Assembly (NCBI RefSeq): GCF_030294945.1
Contig: NZ_AP018448.1
Span: 2,914,001 to 2,978,000, forward strand
Origin: Streptomyces graminofaciens
GTDB taxonomy: Bacteria > Actinomycetota > Actinomycetes > Streptomycetales > Streptomycetaceae
Reading direction: 5' to 3'
DNA length: 64,000 nucleotides
Shown here piece by piece: positions 42,986 to 51,715 of this stretch. A model generated the notes under the pieces. That model made no database searches and was not told the origin of the DNA. It saw only the letters and a program-made list of their open reading frames with translations. Position numbers and translations under genes: made by a program. The stretch's first letter is position 1. Each line of letters starts with the position of its first letter.

Positions 42986-44688
42986 GACGAGAAGCCGCCT
43001 TCCCGGCTCCGTCTCTGTTGGTCCGACCGCTCGACGCTGAGTGTGTAGGCGTCCACCGCGGCCTCGGCCGCCTGCACGTCACACGGCCTGGCCTGCAGCA
43101 GTTCGTGCGCGCGGAGATAGAGGGCGTCCACCGCGAGGTCCTCCTCACCTCGTATCGACTGCTGGTGCAGTACGTGGTAGCTCTGCAGCCTGCCGCGCAG
43201 TTCGTCGCGTCGGCCGCGGAGCCGGTCGAGGGTGCCGATGGTCCTGGTCATCCGGCCCGCCACCCGTTCGGCGAGCCGTTCGTACCGGGCGAGGTCCGGG
43301 CCCCGGCCGGCGCCGGTGATGTCTCTCGCCCGGATGAGATCCGCCAGCGCGGCGTTGGCGCCGACCAGGTCCACGTCGGTGTGCTGGGCGGTCTCGGGCC
43401 GCACAGCGGCCAGGCACCTGTGCAGCTCCTTCGCGAGTGGTCCGGTGATCCTCCGCAGCCGCTCGACGAGCCGGGTGCGGCGCTCCTCGGCGGGCTTCAC
43501 CACCAGGTCGTGCCGGGCGCGGCGGTAGGCGGCGCCCGCGGTGCGGAAGACCAGCAGCAGACGGCTGCCCTCGGCTCGGAGGACCTCCAGGAGGTCGAGG
43601 AGCGCCGGTGGGTCGGCGGCTTCGTCGACGCCGACGACGACGAGGGTGAGAGTGACGTCCGCGGTTCTGATGCGCTCGGCCACGGGGTCGGCCGGGCGCT
43701 GCCACAGCCCCATGCGCTCGGCGATCCGCTCGGCGATCTCGGCGGAGGCGAGTCCGGTGGCGTCCACGGCCAGGTCGTGCCCGCCGGCCGACGGAACGGT
43801 ACCCGGGGGATCGAGCGAGGCTCGTTCGACGGACGCCGGGACGCGTAACTCCCGGTCGGCCAGGGTGATGGCGCGGCGCAGGGTGGCCGCGCGCCTGGCG
43901 TCGCCGGTGGTGACGAGGCTGATCTTCACCTGATGTCCGTCGTCCCGGAGCCAGTCCGCGAGGCGCTGGGCGAACGGTTCGTCGAGCAGGGCTTCGGACG
44001 CGTCGTCGACGGTGGACCTGAGCCGGTCGTCCACGGCGGTTCTCCCCCGGGTCCACCGGGCGACCTGGGGGAGGTGGCGGACGATGGTCTCGGCCGGACT
44101 CATGAAGGAGAACGAATTTCCGTGACGGTCCTTCATCCTGCTGAGGATCATCCCGATGAGCTCACCGGTCAGGCTGTCGACCACGCCCGAGCCGCTGCAT
44201 CCGGGGCTGGCCAGCTCGCCCGGGCTCGTCGGGACCAACTGGACCTGTCCGTCACGTCCGCGACCGCCGACGATGCCGGCCCGGAACCAGATGCCGCCGT
44301 TGTGGTCGTACGGGAAGCCGTACATCTGCACCGCTCGGTTCGGCGCGGAAAGACGCTGGAGCCGTACCGTCTCATGGGCGGGTCTGGGGTGTTCGAGTCT
44401 CAGCAGTGCCACGTCGCCGCTGGGGTCGCCGTCGGCGTCCAGCGTCTCCGGTACATACGCGTCGCCGTCCACCCACGCCGTCACCGAGGGGACCGCGAGG
44501 CCGCGCGCTCCGACGAACTCCGCGCTCACCCGCTCCTGTCTGCCCAGCACATGGGCACAGGTGAGAACCCGGTCGGGGCTCAACAGGATGCCCGTACCCG
44601 CGATCTCCCCGTCCGTCCGCCGGATGCGCACCGCCCAGGCAGGCGTCTCCATAGACGAACCTGCATGGATACCCCCGTTGGCGGCCAT
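42982..44688 (-). CDS. Trypsin-like serine protease with helical C-terminal extension
   Basis: 568 aa from the ATG at 44688. The first about 215 residues are a chymotrypsin-fold protease: LTCAHVLG (His46), SGDVALLRL (Asp92), SPGCSGSGVVD (Ser165 in a GCSGS nucleophile loop). No signal peptide is seen, so it is probably cytoplasmic. The extension (about 220-568) holds a mixed alpha/beta unit (ISLVTTGDARRAATLRRAITL, VTLTLVVVGVDEAADPPALL) and a long helical end. It opens the five-gene coupled operon; a leaderless start is likely because TATAGT lies six bases upstream of the ATG. Confidence 0.82.
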   Translation of the reverse strand: MAANGGIHAGSSMETPAWAVRIRRTDGEIAGTGILLSPDRVLTCAHVLGRQERVSAEFVGARGLAVPSVTAWVDGDAYVPETLDADGDPSGDVALLRLEHPRPAHETVRLQRLSAPNRAVQMYGFPYDHNGGIWFRAGIVGGRGRDGQVQLVPTSPGELASPGCSGSGVVDSLTGELIGMILSRMKDRHGNSFSFMSPAETIVRHLPQVARWTRGRTAVDDRLRSTVDDASEALLDEPFAQRLADWLRDDGHQVKISLVTTGDARRAATLRRAITLADRELRVPASVERASLDPPGTVPSAGGHDLAVDATGLASAEIAERIAERMGLWQRPADPVAERIRTADVTLTLVVVGVDEAADPPALLDLLEVLRAEGSRLLLVFRTAGAAYRRARHDLVVKPAEERRTRLVERLRRITGPLAKELHRCLAAVRPETAQHTDVDLVGANAALADLIRARDITGAGRGPDLARYERLAERVAGRMTRTIGTLDRLRGRRDELRGRLQSYHVLHQQSIRGEEDLAVDALYLRAHELLQARPCDVQAAEAAVDAYTLSVERSDQQRRSREGGFSS

Positions 44689-44694
44689 ATCAAA

Positions 44695-44700
44695 ACTATA
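44695..44700 (-). promoter_or_regulatory. Possible -10 element of the protease operon (leaderless start)
   Basis: On the minus strand TATAGT is followed by TTTTGAT region and then the ATG at 44688, about six bases away, so the transcript would begin at or next to the start codon. No Shine-Dalgarno is present, consistent with leaderless translation. No good -35 was found at 17 bp. Confidence 0.4.
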
Positions 44701-44702
44701 CG

Positions 44703-44718
44703 GGCATCTGGTGATGCC
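44703..44718. promoter_or_regulatory. Palindrome between the protease and its divergent partner
   Basis: GGCATC-TGGT-GATGCC is a perfect 6-bp-arm inverted repeat in the 77-bp region between the divergent protease and trypco2-like genes, immediately upstream of the likely -10 element of the protease. It is well placed for a repressor of both genes. Confidence 0.5.
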
Positions 44719-44765
44719 GGGTACTGTGTCGACAACCAGGCAACGGACTTCCAGGGGGGCGAAAG

Positions 44766-45110
44766 TTGACGGATGTGGCGGGGTTCGTGGGGCTGGCCGA
44801 GGTGATCCGGCAGATTCGGGGCGAGTTGGAAGAGGCCAGGGAGGAAGCGCGGGATCACGCCCTGGGTTTCACCGTGGAGAACGTGAGCCTGACGTTCACG
44901 GTCCAGGTGCACCGTTCCGGAACCGGCCGCGGTGGCGTGCGCATCGGCGTGGTGACGGCGGAACTCGGCGGCACGGTGGACCGCCAGACGACCCATCAGG
45001 TGCAGGTCGAGCTGAAACCGGAGGTCGGTGGCGAGCGGGTCCGAGTCAGCCGGGGCGGCGCGGCTCACCCGTCCTCGACGGACGACGGGGCACACCTGGG
45101 CCGTCGCTGA
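44766..45110 (+). CDS. Trypsin-co-occurring (trypco2-like) domain protein
   Basis: 114 aa from a TTG at 44766 with GGGGGG upstream, or a GTG at 44775. The pattern GLAEVIRQIRGELEEAREEA, followed by FTVENVSLTFTVQVHRSG, GVVTAELGGTVDRQTTHQVQ and VELKP, is typical of the trypsin-co-occurring domain 2, which pairs with trypsin-like proteases in predicted biological-conflict or signalling loci. Its placement divergent from the protease gene fits that role; perhaps it is a regulator or substrate of the protease. The C-terminal 20 residues look unstructured. Confidence 0.75.
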   Translation: MTDVAGFVGLAEVIRQIRGELEEAREEARDHALGFTVENVSLTFTVQVHRSGTGRGGVRIGVVTAELGGTVDRQTTHQVQVELKPEVGGERVRVSRGGAAHPSSTDDGAHLGRR

Positions 45111-45320
45111 CACATCCGCCCCACCGGAGACCGATTCGGGTGGACGGGTTCGCCGTCGGCGCCGCACTCACGCCTTTGTGCCCCCGTCGTGCTTCTCCCG
45201 CCCCTCCGGACACCGGGGGAACCGACTGTTCACGGTGTCATCATTCGTCCAGGGGTGCCCCATTGGGGCAGAGCCGGTGGCTCATCCGTCGCCGAGCGGA
45301 CCGTAGACGAAGGGTCAGTG

Positions 45321-48149
45321 ATGCCACCTCGATTCCGTCCGGGAGGGGACCGGGCCACGCTCCGCCTCAGTCGGCCGAGTCCTCTCCTTCTCGCGGGTGT
45401 CCTCGCCGCGACGACGGCACTCGTCCCCGCCCTGGCCGCCGCCCCGTCCACACTGGCGGCCCCCGGGGCCACCGCCCCGGGCCCGCCCGACCGCCCCTGT
45501 CTGTGGGACGCCGGCGATCCGGAGTGGGCGCCGTCGACGGCCCGGCCGGACCGTACCAATCCCTACCGTGCCTATACCGCCAACGGCCTGCTCGGCCAGC
45601 GCGTCCCGCCGCACGGCATGGGCTACGACGCGACCGGTGAGAAGACCGGGTGGCCCCTCTACACACCGGCCTTCGACGGCTCGTTCGTCGCGGGCCTTTA
45701 CGCGCACGACCCGGCCGTGGCCAAGTACCAGGCCGACGCCGTCCTTCCCACCTGGTCCACACTCACAGTGGGCGTAGGCCGGGACACCTACACCTCCCGC
45801 ACGCCCGTCGAGCAGATCTCCCGGTACCGCCAGACCCTGTTCCAGCGCTGTGGACTGGTGCGGACGTCCCTGACCTGGACGACCGCCGACGGCCGGGCCA
45901 CGGACCTGGTGTACGACATCACCACCGACCGCACCGACCCGCATCTCGGCACGGTACGGCTGCGCATGGTGCCCCACTGGAGCGGCCCGGCCACCGTCAC
46001 CGACATCCTGGACGGCGCCGGCGCACGGCGGATCACCAAGACCGGCGCAGGGCGCTCACCGAAAACGGACCGGACCATCGGCCTCACGTTCCGCACCAAG
46101 GGGACGGATGTGGACGGCGCGATCGCCTCCACCCTCCTCCCCGGCGATGACGCGACCCGGGCCGTCACCTCCGTCTCCGACAAACCGGGGAAGCACGGGA
46201 AGCACGGGAAGCCGGGAGTGCCCCGGGACGGCCGCCGCGCCGCCGTCGGTTCCGAGAGCCAGTCCGTGACCCTCCGCGTCGAGCGCGGCAGATCGTACGA
46301 GTTCGTCAAATACGTCGGCGTGGACACGACCCTGACGTCCCGGCAGCCGGAGCGCGCCGCGGTCGACGCCTCGCTGCGGGGCGCCGAGCGCGGCTGGCAC
46401 GCTCTGTTCGCCGACCACTCCGCGGCCTGGAACGAGCTGTGGCGCCGCGACATCGAGGTGCCCGGCCGCCCGGACATCCAGTCCTGGCTGCGCTCCTCGA
46501 TGTACGGGGTGCTGTCGGCCACCCGGCCCGACACCGCGACCAGCGTCTCGCCGGTCGGCCTGACCAGCGACAACTACGCGGGGCTGGTCTTCTGGGACGC
46601 CGACACCTGGATCTTCCCGGGGCTGTTGGCGTTCCATCCGGACCTGGCCCGGACGGTCGTGGAGTACCGCTACCGCACCATGCCGGCGGCCCGCGCCAAT
46701 GCCGCCCGGCTCGGCTACAAGGGCCTGTTCTACTCGTGGACGAGCGGCGGCGACGGCGACCTGTCCACCGAGTGCCACAGCGTGGACCCCGACCACTGCC
46801 GGATGCAGAACCATCTCCAGAGCGACGTCTCCCTCGCCGCCTGGCAGTACTTCCTGGTGACCGGCGACACCGCCTGGCTGCGCGGCCGGGGCTGGCCACT
46901 GCTGAAGGGGATCGCGGAATTCTGGACGAGCCGCGCCACCGCGAACTCCGACGGCTCGTACTCCATCAAGCATGTGGCAGGCCCCGACGAGTACAGCAAC
47001 GACGTCGACGACGGGGTCTTCACCAACGCCGGAGCGGCCGTGGCCCTGCGCAACGCTGCCCACGCAGCCCGGCTGCTCGGTGAGCCGGTCCCGGAGCAGT
47101 GGACCGGCATCGCCGAACGGCTGCGCATTCCCTACGACGACAAGGCCGGCGTCTACCTCCAGTACGCCGGGTACGACGGGACGAAGCCGATCAAGCAGGC
47201 CGACACGGTACTGCTGATCCATCCGCTCGAATGGCCCATGGACCGAGCACGCAAGGCCCGGACGCTCGACTACTACGCTCGCCGCTCCGACCCCGACGGG
47301 CCGGCCATGACGGACTCGGTGCACGCCGTCGCCGCCGCCGGGATCGGGGAGCCCGGATGTGTCACGTACACCTATCTGTTGCGCGCCTACCAGCCGTTCG
47401 CCCGGGCGCCGTACGCGCTCTTCGCCGAATCACGGGGCGAGAAGGCCGGGGCCTCGGACCCGCTGGCGGGCCGACCCGCCCAGGACTTCCTGACCGGCAA
47501 GGGCGGTTTTCTGCAGACCTTCACCCACGGTCTGGCCGGGCTGCGCTGGCGCGCGGACGGCATCCGGCTCGACCCGCTGCTGCCGCCGCAGCTCCGGCAA
47601 GGCGTGACTCTGCGCGGCCTGAGCTGGCAGGGCCGCACGTTCGACGTCACCGTCGGGCCGGAGGAGACCACGGTCCGGCTGACCGGCGGTGAGCCGATGC
47701 GTGTGGAGTCACCGGAGGGCAGTCGCCTGGTGAGCGTGTCCGCGCCAGCCGTCCTCAAGACCCGGCGTCCCGACCGCGACCCCACCCGCAATCTGGCGCG
47801 CTGTGCCGCGGCCACCGCCTCGTCGGAGGAGCCCGGCGCCTATGCGGTGGCGGCGGTGGACGGCAGCGGCACCACCTTCTGGTCCCCGGATGCCACCGAG
47901 GGGTCGGTGACGGTGGATCTGCGGCGGACCCGGCGGCTCACCCACGTCACCACACGCTGGCGGGATCCGCTCCCGGCCGCGTACGCGGTCCAGGTCTCCC
48001 GGGAGGGCGGCACCTGGACGACGGTGCGGCCCGGCGGGGACGGAGGCGCACTCGACTCGCCGGTGAACGCCCGGTACGTCCGGGTCACCGCCCGCGGCAG
48101 CGACGACGACCACCCGGCACTCGAGGAACTGGCCGTCACGGGTCGATGA
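45321..48149 (+). CDS. Secreted GH65-type glycoside hydrolase with C-terminal discoidin-like domain
   Basis: 942 aa from the ATG at 45321 (GAAGGG upstream). A signal peptide covers residues about 17-50 (LLLAGVLAATTALVPALAAA). The body resembles GH65 acid trehalase: FWDADTWIFPGLLAFHPDLA, VEYRYRTMPAARANAA, HVAGPDEYSNDVDDGVFTN (Glu in GPDEY as catalytic acid), and KQADTVLLIHPLEWPMD. A coagulation factor 5/8 (discoidin, CBM32-like) domain is at the end (NLARCAAATASSEEPGAYAV, AVDGSGTTFWSPDATEGSVTV). The likely substrate is trehalose or another alpha-glucoside, outside the cell. It stands alone, 210 bp after the trypco2-like gene. Confidence 0.82.
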   Translation: MPPRFRPGGDRATLRLSRPSPLLLAGVLAATTALVPALAAAPSTLAAPGATAPGPPDRPCLWDAGDPEWAPSTARPDRTNPYRAYTANGLLGQRVPPHGMGYDATGEKTGWPLYTPAFDGSFVAGLYAHDPAVAKYQADAVLPTWSTLTVGVGRDTYTSRTPVEQISRYRQTLFQRCGLVRTSLTWTTADGRATDLVYDITTDRTDPHLGTVRLRMVPHWSGPATVTDILDGAGARRITKTGAGRSPKTDRTIGLTFRTKGTDVDGAIASTLLPGDDATRAVTSVSDKPGKHGKHGKPGVPRDGRRAAVGSESQSVTLRVERGRSYEFVKYVGVDTTLTSRQPERAAVDASLRGAERGWHALFADHSAAWNELWRRDIEVPGRPDIQSWLRSSMYGVLSATRPDTATSVSPVGLTSDNYAGLVFWDADTWIFPGLLAFHPDLARTVVEYRYRTMPAARANAARLGYKGLFYSWTSGGDGDLSTECHSVDPDHCRMQNHLQSDVSLAAWQYFLVTGDTAWLRGRGWPLLKGIAEFWTSRATANSDGSYSIKHVAGPDEYSNDVDDGVFTNAGAAVALRNAAHAARLLGEPVPEQWTGIAERLRIPYDDKAGVYLQYAGYDGTKPIKQADTVLLIHPLEWPMDRARKARTLDYYARRSDPDGPAMTDSVHAVAAAGIGEPGCVTYTYLLRAYQPFARAPYALFAESRGEKAGASDPLAGRPAQDFLTGKGGFLQTFTHGLAGLRWRADGIRLDPLLPPQLRQGVTLRGLSWQGRTFDVTVGPEETTVRLTGGEPMRVESPEGSRLVSVSAPAVLKTRRPDRDPTRNLARCAAATASSEEPGAYAVAAVDGSGTTFWSPDATEGSVTVDLRRTRRLTHVTTRWRDPLPAAYAVQVSREGGTWTTVRPGGDGGALDSPVNARYVRVTARGSDDDHPALEELAVTGR

Positions 48150-48360
48150 AACGCCCTGGTCGTGGCGAGCGACACCCTTGCCACGACCTCGGCGGGTTGG
48201 CGACGCCGGCCGACCGGGCGCGCCCGATCGGCGGCTCGTGGCTCCGCGCCGTCGTCGTCCGCCGCTCAGCGGTGCCCGACGGCCGTCTCCTGGCTCCGAG
48301 CCGCCGATCAGCCGCCCGGTGTCCGCCGCGCGGTCTCCGTGAGATCTTCCGCCGACGGCG

Positions 48361-49560
48361 TCACCGCTCGCCGGCAAGATCGACGTCCGAGCTTCTGACC
48401 TCCGGGGTCGTGATCCGCCGTCCTTGTGTGCGGCGCCACGGACTCGCGATGGGTGCCGACACGGTCCGCCACCACGGATCGGTGGGGAGGGTTCCCGTGG
48501 GCTCGAAGGGCTCGCCCGGTCGGGGGAACGCAACCGCCTGGCCGGCATCCTCCGCCGCGTCCCTCGTCCACTCCCCCGGCTCCGCCCACGCGTGCTGCGC
48601 GAGGTTGAACGTGCCCCAGTGGATCGGCAGCATCACACCGGTGCCGGCCTCGCCGCGCTGGAGGTCGAGATGGGTCTGCACCCCTTCCTCGGGCGTCATG
48701 TGGATGTCGGGCCAGAACTCGCTGTAGGCCCCGATCTGGATCATCGTGAGGTCGAACGGGCCGTGTGCGGCGCCGATGTCCTTGAAACCGTCGAAGTACC
48801 CGGTGTCGCCGCTGTGGTAGATCCGGTGTTCGTCGCCGGCGACCGCCCAGGAGGCCCAGAGCGTGTGCTGGGTGTTGCGCAGGCCGCGTCCGCAGAAGTG
48901 CCGGGCCGGGGTGGCGGTCAGGGTGAGGCCGCCGACCTTGGTCGCCTCGTGCCAGTCCAGCTCACGGATGCGGTCCCCGGAGACACCCCAGTGCTCCAGG
49001 TGGGCGCCGACACCCAAAGGCACCGCGAAGACGGTGTCCGTGCCGGCCAGCGTCTTGATCGTCGGCATGTCCAGGTGGTCGTAGTGGTCGTGCGAGATGA
49101 CGACGACGTCGACGGGACCGAGCGCGGCGATCGGCAGCGGCACGGGGTGCAGCCGCTTGGGCCCGGCGAAGGCGAACGGGGAGCAGCGCTCGCCCCAGAC
49201 GGGGTCGAAGAGCACCCGGTGCCCGTCGATCTCGGCGAGCACGCTGGAGTGGCCCATCCAAGTGATCCGCAGACCGCTCGCCGCGGGCCTGGCCAGGTCG
49301 GCGAGGGTCGTGGCGTGCACGGGGATCACACCGGCGGGAGCACGCAGGACGCGCTCCTCCTTACGGAACTGGCTCTTCGCAATCTCCAGCGCGACCCCGC
49401 CGGAGGGGCGGATCGAGGTGCCCTCGGGGTTCACGAAGACACCGCCCGCGAAGTGCGGCGATCTGCGAATCCGCTCCAGGCGGGCACCGCTCGGGTCCGC
49501 GCCGAAGGCGGCGGGCCGCAATGCGCGCAACCCCGAGCTCGAGGAACGGAAACCGGACAC
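48361..49560 (-). CDS. Metallo-beta-lactamase-fold hydrolase (UlaG/NAPE-PLD-like)
   Basis: 399 aa from the GTG at 49560 with AGGAGG just upstream; a start at 49647 is less likely. HxHxDH metal ligands appear in VVISHDHYDHLD, with TPARHFCGR, HSGDTGY and the terminal LPIHWGTFNLA supplying further His/Asp ligands. The family includes NAPE-phospholipase D-like and UlaG lactonases; the exact substrate is unknown. An N-terminal arm (SGFRSSSSGLRALRPAAFGA) may be a membrane-interaction region. Confidence 0.85.
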   Translation of the reverse strand: MSGFRSSSSGLRALRPAAFGADPSGARLERIRRSPHFAGGVFVNPEGTSIRPSGGVALEIAKSQFRKEERVLRAPAGVIPVHATTLADLARPAASGLRITWMGHSSVLAEIDGHRVLFDPVWGERCSPFAFAGPKRLHPVPLPIAALGPVDVVVISHDHYDHLDMPTIKTLAGTDTVFAVPLGVGAHLEHWGVSGDRIRELDWHEATKVGGLTLTATPARHFCGRGLRNTQHTLWASWAVAGDEHRIYHSGDTGYFDGFKDIGAAHGPFDLTMIQIGAYSEFWPDIHMTPEEGVQTHLDLQRGEAGTGVMLPIHWGTFNLAQHAWAEPGEWTRDAAEDAGQAVAFPRPGEPFEPTGTLPTDPWWRTVSAPIASPWRRTQGRRITTPEVRSSDVDLAGER

Positions 49561-49645
49561 GGCGCCTCCTGAGAATTCGCTGAGGCATTCCATTATGGTC
49601 CGCCCCTCCCACAGCGCTGTGTCCGACCCGTCACAGCACGATGTC

Positions 49646-49667
49646 ATACTGACCCGTGGTTCAGTAT
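49646..49667. promoter_or_regulatory. 22-bp near-palindrome, candidate TetR operator
   Basis: ATACTGA and TCAGTAT arms are separated by 8 bp, and 9 of 11 base pairs agree across the full 22-bp site. It is between the divergent metallo-hydrolase (start 49560) and dehydrogenase (start 49767) genes. A TetR gene lies downstream at 51021. Confidence 0.5.
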
Positions 49668-49766
49668 CCCCATGGGTCCGCGCCGTCCCGGCAGGGCTGT
49701 CGCAACGCGTCTGCGCCCTCCCCCTCCCTCTCCTCTCCCGTCCGTCCCGCCCCCGAGGAACCCCCG

Positions 49767-50945
49767 ATGACCACCCCCTTCCTCTCCCTCACCTGGACCG
49801 ATCACGTCACCGGCCGGTGCGGCTTCCTCGTCGTCGACCGGCTGGTACGCGGTGTCTCCAGCGGCGGTCTGCGCATGCGCCCGGGCTGCACCCTCGACGA
49901 GGTTGCCGGGCTGGCCCGGGGCATGACCATGAAAGAGGCGCTGCACTACGACCCCGAGGGCCGGTACGTCCCGCTCGGCGGCGCCAAGGGCGGCATCGAC
50001 TGCGACCCCCGCGACCCGGCGGCGTACGGCGTCCTGGTGCGCTATCTGCGGGCGATGCGGCCGTACATCGAGAGCGTCTGGACCACCGGGGAGGACCTCG
50101 GGCTCACCCAGGACCTGGTGGACCGGGCCGCCGCCGAGGCGGGGCTCGTGTCGACGGTCCAGGCCGTGTACCCGCTGCTCGACGACGAGACGGCGGCCCG
50201 GCGGCGGCTCGCGGAGGCCTTCGCGGTCGAGGTGGACGGGATCGGCCTGGACGAGCTGGTCGGCGGCTGCGGTGTCGCCGAGTCGGTGCTCACGGCACTG
50301 GACCGGGCCGGGCTGCCGTACGCCGGGACGCGGGTCGCGGTGCAGGGGCTGGGCACGATGGGCGGGGCCACGGCGCGCTTCCTCGCGCGTGCGGGGCTTT
50401 CGGTCGTCGCCGTCGCCGACATCAAGGGGACGATCGCCAACCCGGACGGTCTGGACGTCGAAGCGCTGCTGGCCGCGCGGGACGCGTACGGCACGGTGGA
50501 CCGCTCCGTGCTGCGCCCCGAGGACCGGGAGGAGGCGGGCGACGCCTGGCTCGCCGCCGAGGCCGAGGTGCTCGTGCCCGCGGCGGTGTCGTACGCGATC
50601 GACTCCGCTGATCAGGCGCTGATCACCGCCCGGCTGATCGTGGAGGCGGCCAATATGCCGGTGCTGCCGGAGGCGGAGGAACTGCTCGCGGCGCGCGGGG
50701 TCACGGTGCTGCCGGACGTGGTCGTCAACTCCGGGACGAACGCCTGGTGGTGGTGGACCCTGTTCGGCGACATCGGTCCGGCCGCCGATGAGGCGTTCGC
50801 GCACACGCGCCGCTCGATGCGCGCCCTCGTCGACCTGATGCTGGCCCGCGCGGCGGCCGACGGCACCACTCCCCGCGCGGCCGCCCACGCGATCGTCGCG
50901 GAGCGGCTGCCGGTGATCGCGGAACGGTACGGCTGGTACCGGTGA
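49767..50945 (+). CDS. Glu/Leu/Phe/Val dehydrogenase family protein
   Basis: 392 aa from the ATG at 49767 with GAGGAA upstream. The substrate domain has YVPLGGAKGGIDCDP (catalytic Lys region) and the nucleotide domain RVAVQGLGTMGGATARFLARAG. The C-terminus (VVVNSGTNAWWWWTLFGDIGP) is Trp-rich and unusual. It would catalyse reversible oxidative deamination of an amino acid (leucine/valine or glutamate). It precedes a TetR regulator gene by 75 bp, on the same strand. Confidence 0.85.
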   Translation: MTTPFLSLTWTDHVTGRCGFLVVDRLVRGVSSGGLRMRPGCTLDEVAGLARGMTMKEALHYDPEGRYVPLGGAKGGIDCDPRDPAAYGVLVRYLRAMRPYIESVWTTGEDLGLTQDLVDRAAAEAGLVSTVQAVYPLLDDETAARRRLAEAFAVEVDGIGLDELVGGCGVAESVLTALDRAGLPYAGTRVAVQGLGTMGGATARFLARAGLSVVAVADIKGTIANPDGLDVEALLAARDAYGTVDRSVLRPEDREEAGDAWLAAEAEVLVPAAVSYAIDSADQALITARLIVEAANMPVLPEAEELLAARGVTVLPDVVVNSGTNAWWWWTLFGDIGPAADEAFAHTRRSMRALVDLMLARAAADGTTPRAAAHAIVAERLPVIAERYGWYR

Positions 50946-51020
50946 GCACGCACCTGACTCCGCCCGGCCCCGCCCTTCGGGCGGACGACGGGAGTTTGAC
51001 GACAGCCCTAGGGTGACGGC

Positions 51021-51641
51021 GTGAGAAGAGTGCGGTTGAGCGTGGCGGAGCGGCGTGAGGAGTTGTTGGGGGCCGCTGTCGAACAGATCGAGGCGCGGGG
51101 CGTGGCGGCGGTTCGGATCGCCGACGTGGCCACGGCCCTCGGCGTGAGCAACGCCCTGGTGCTGTACCACTTCTCGACCAAGGAGAAGCTGGTCGCCGAG
51201 GCGTTCGCACACGCGGCGCGGCAGGACCTCGCCCAGTTGCGCAAGCTGCTGGGCCGGCGTATGTCGGCCGTGCGGCGGCTGCGGGCGGCGGTGCGCTGGT
51301 ACGCGCCGACCGGGCAGGCCAAGGGCTGGCGGCTGTGGATCGAGGGCTGGGCGGCGGCGCTGCGCGAGCCCGTGCTGCGCGAGGTCACCCGAGATCTGGA
51401 CAAGCAGTGGAAGGCCGCGATCGGCGAGGTCATCGCCGAGGGGGTGGCGGCGGGCGAGTTCGTGTGCCCGGACCCGGCGACGGCCGCGCTGCGCCTGACG
51501 GCCCTGCTGGACGGCCTCGCCGTACAGATGACGGCGTACGAGGGTGCCGTCTCGCGTGCTCGGGCGCAGGAGTGGGCAGACGAGGCGCTCGCCCGCGAAC
51601 TGGGGCTGGAGCGCGAGGCCCTGGCGGCGGCGACCCGCTGA
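51021..51641 (+). CDS. TetR-family transcriptional regulator
   Basis: 206 aa from a GTG at 51021. The HTH is at residues about 25-55 (RIADVATALGVSNALVLYHFSTK), followed by a helical ligand domain of TetR/BetI type with a C-terminal motif like CPDPATAALRLTALLDGLAVQM. It follows the dehydrogenase gene and likely controls it and the divergent hydrolase via the 49646-49667 palindrome. Its ligand is unknown. Confidence 0.88.
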   Translation: MRRVRLSVAERREELLGAAVEQIEARGVAAVRIADVATALGVSNALVLYHFSTKEKLVAEAFAHAARQDLAQLRKLLGRRMSAVRRLRAAVRWYAPTGQAKGWRLWIEGWAAALREPVLREVTRDLDKQWKAAIGEVIAEGVAAGEFVCPDPATAALRLTALLDGLAVQMTAYEGAVSRARAQEWADEALARELGLEREALAAATR

Positions 51642-51715
51642 GGTCCGGGCAGGGACACGCGGCGGCCCGGGCACATCGCCCGGGCCGCACTCGGTCCACC
51701 CTCGGACCGGGACGC

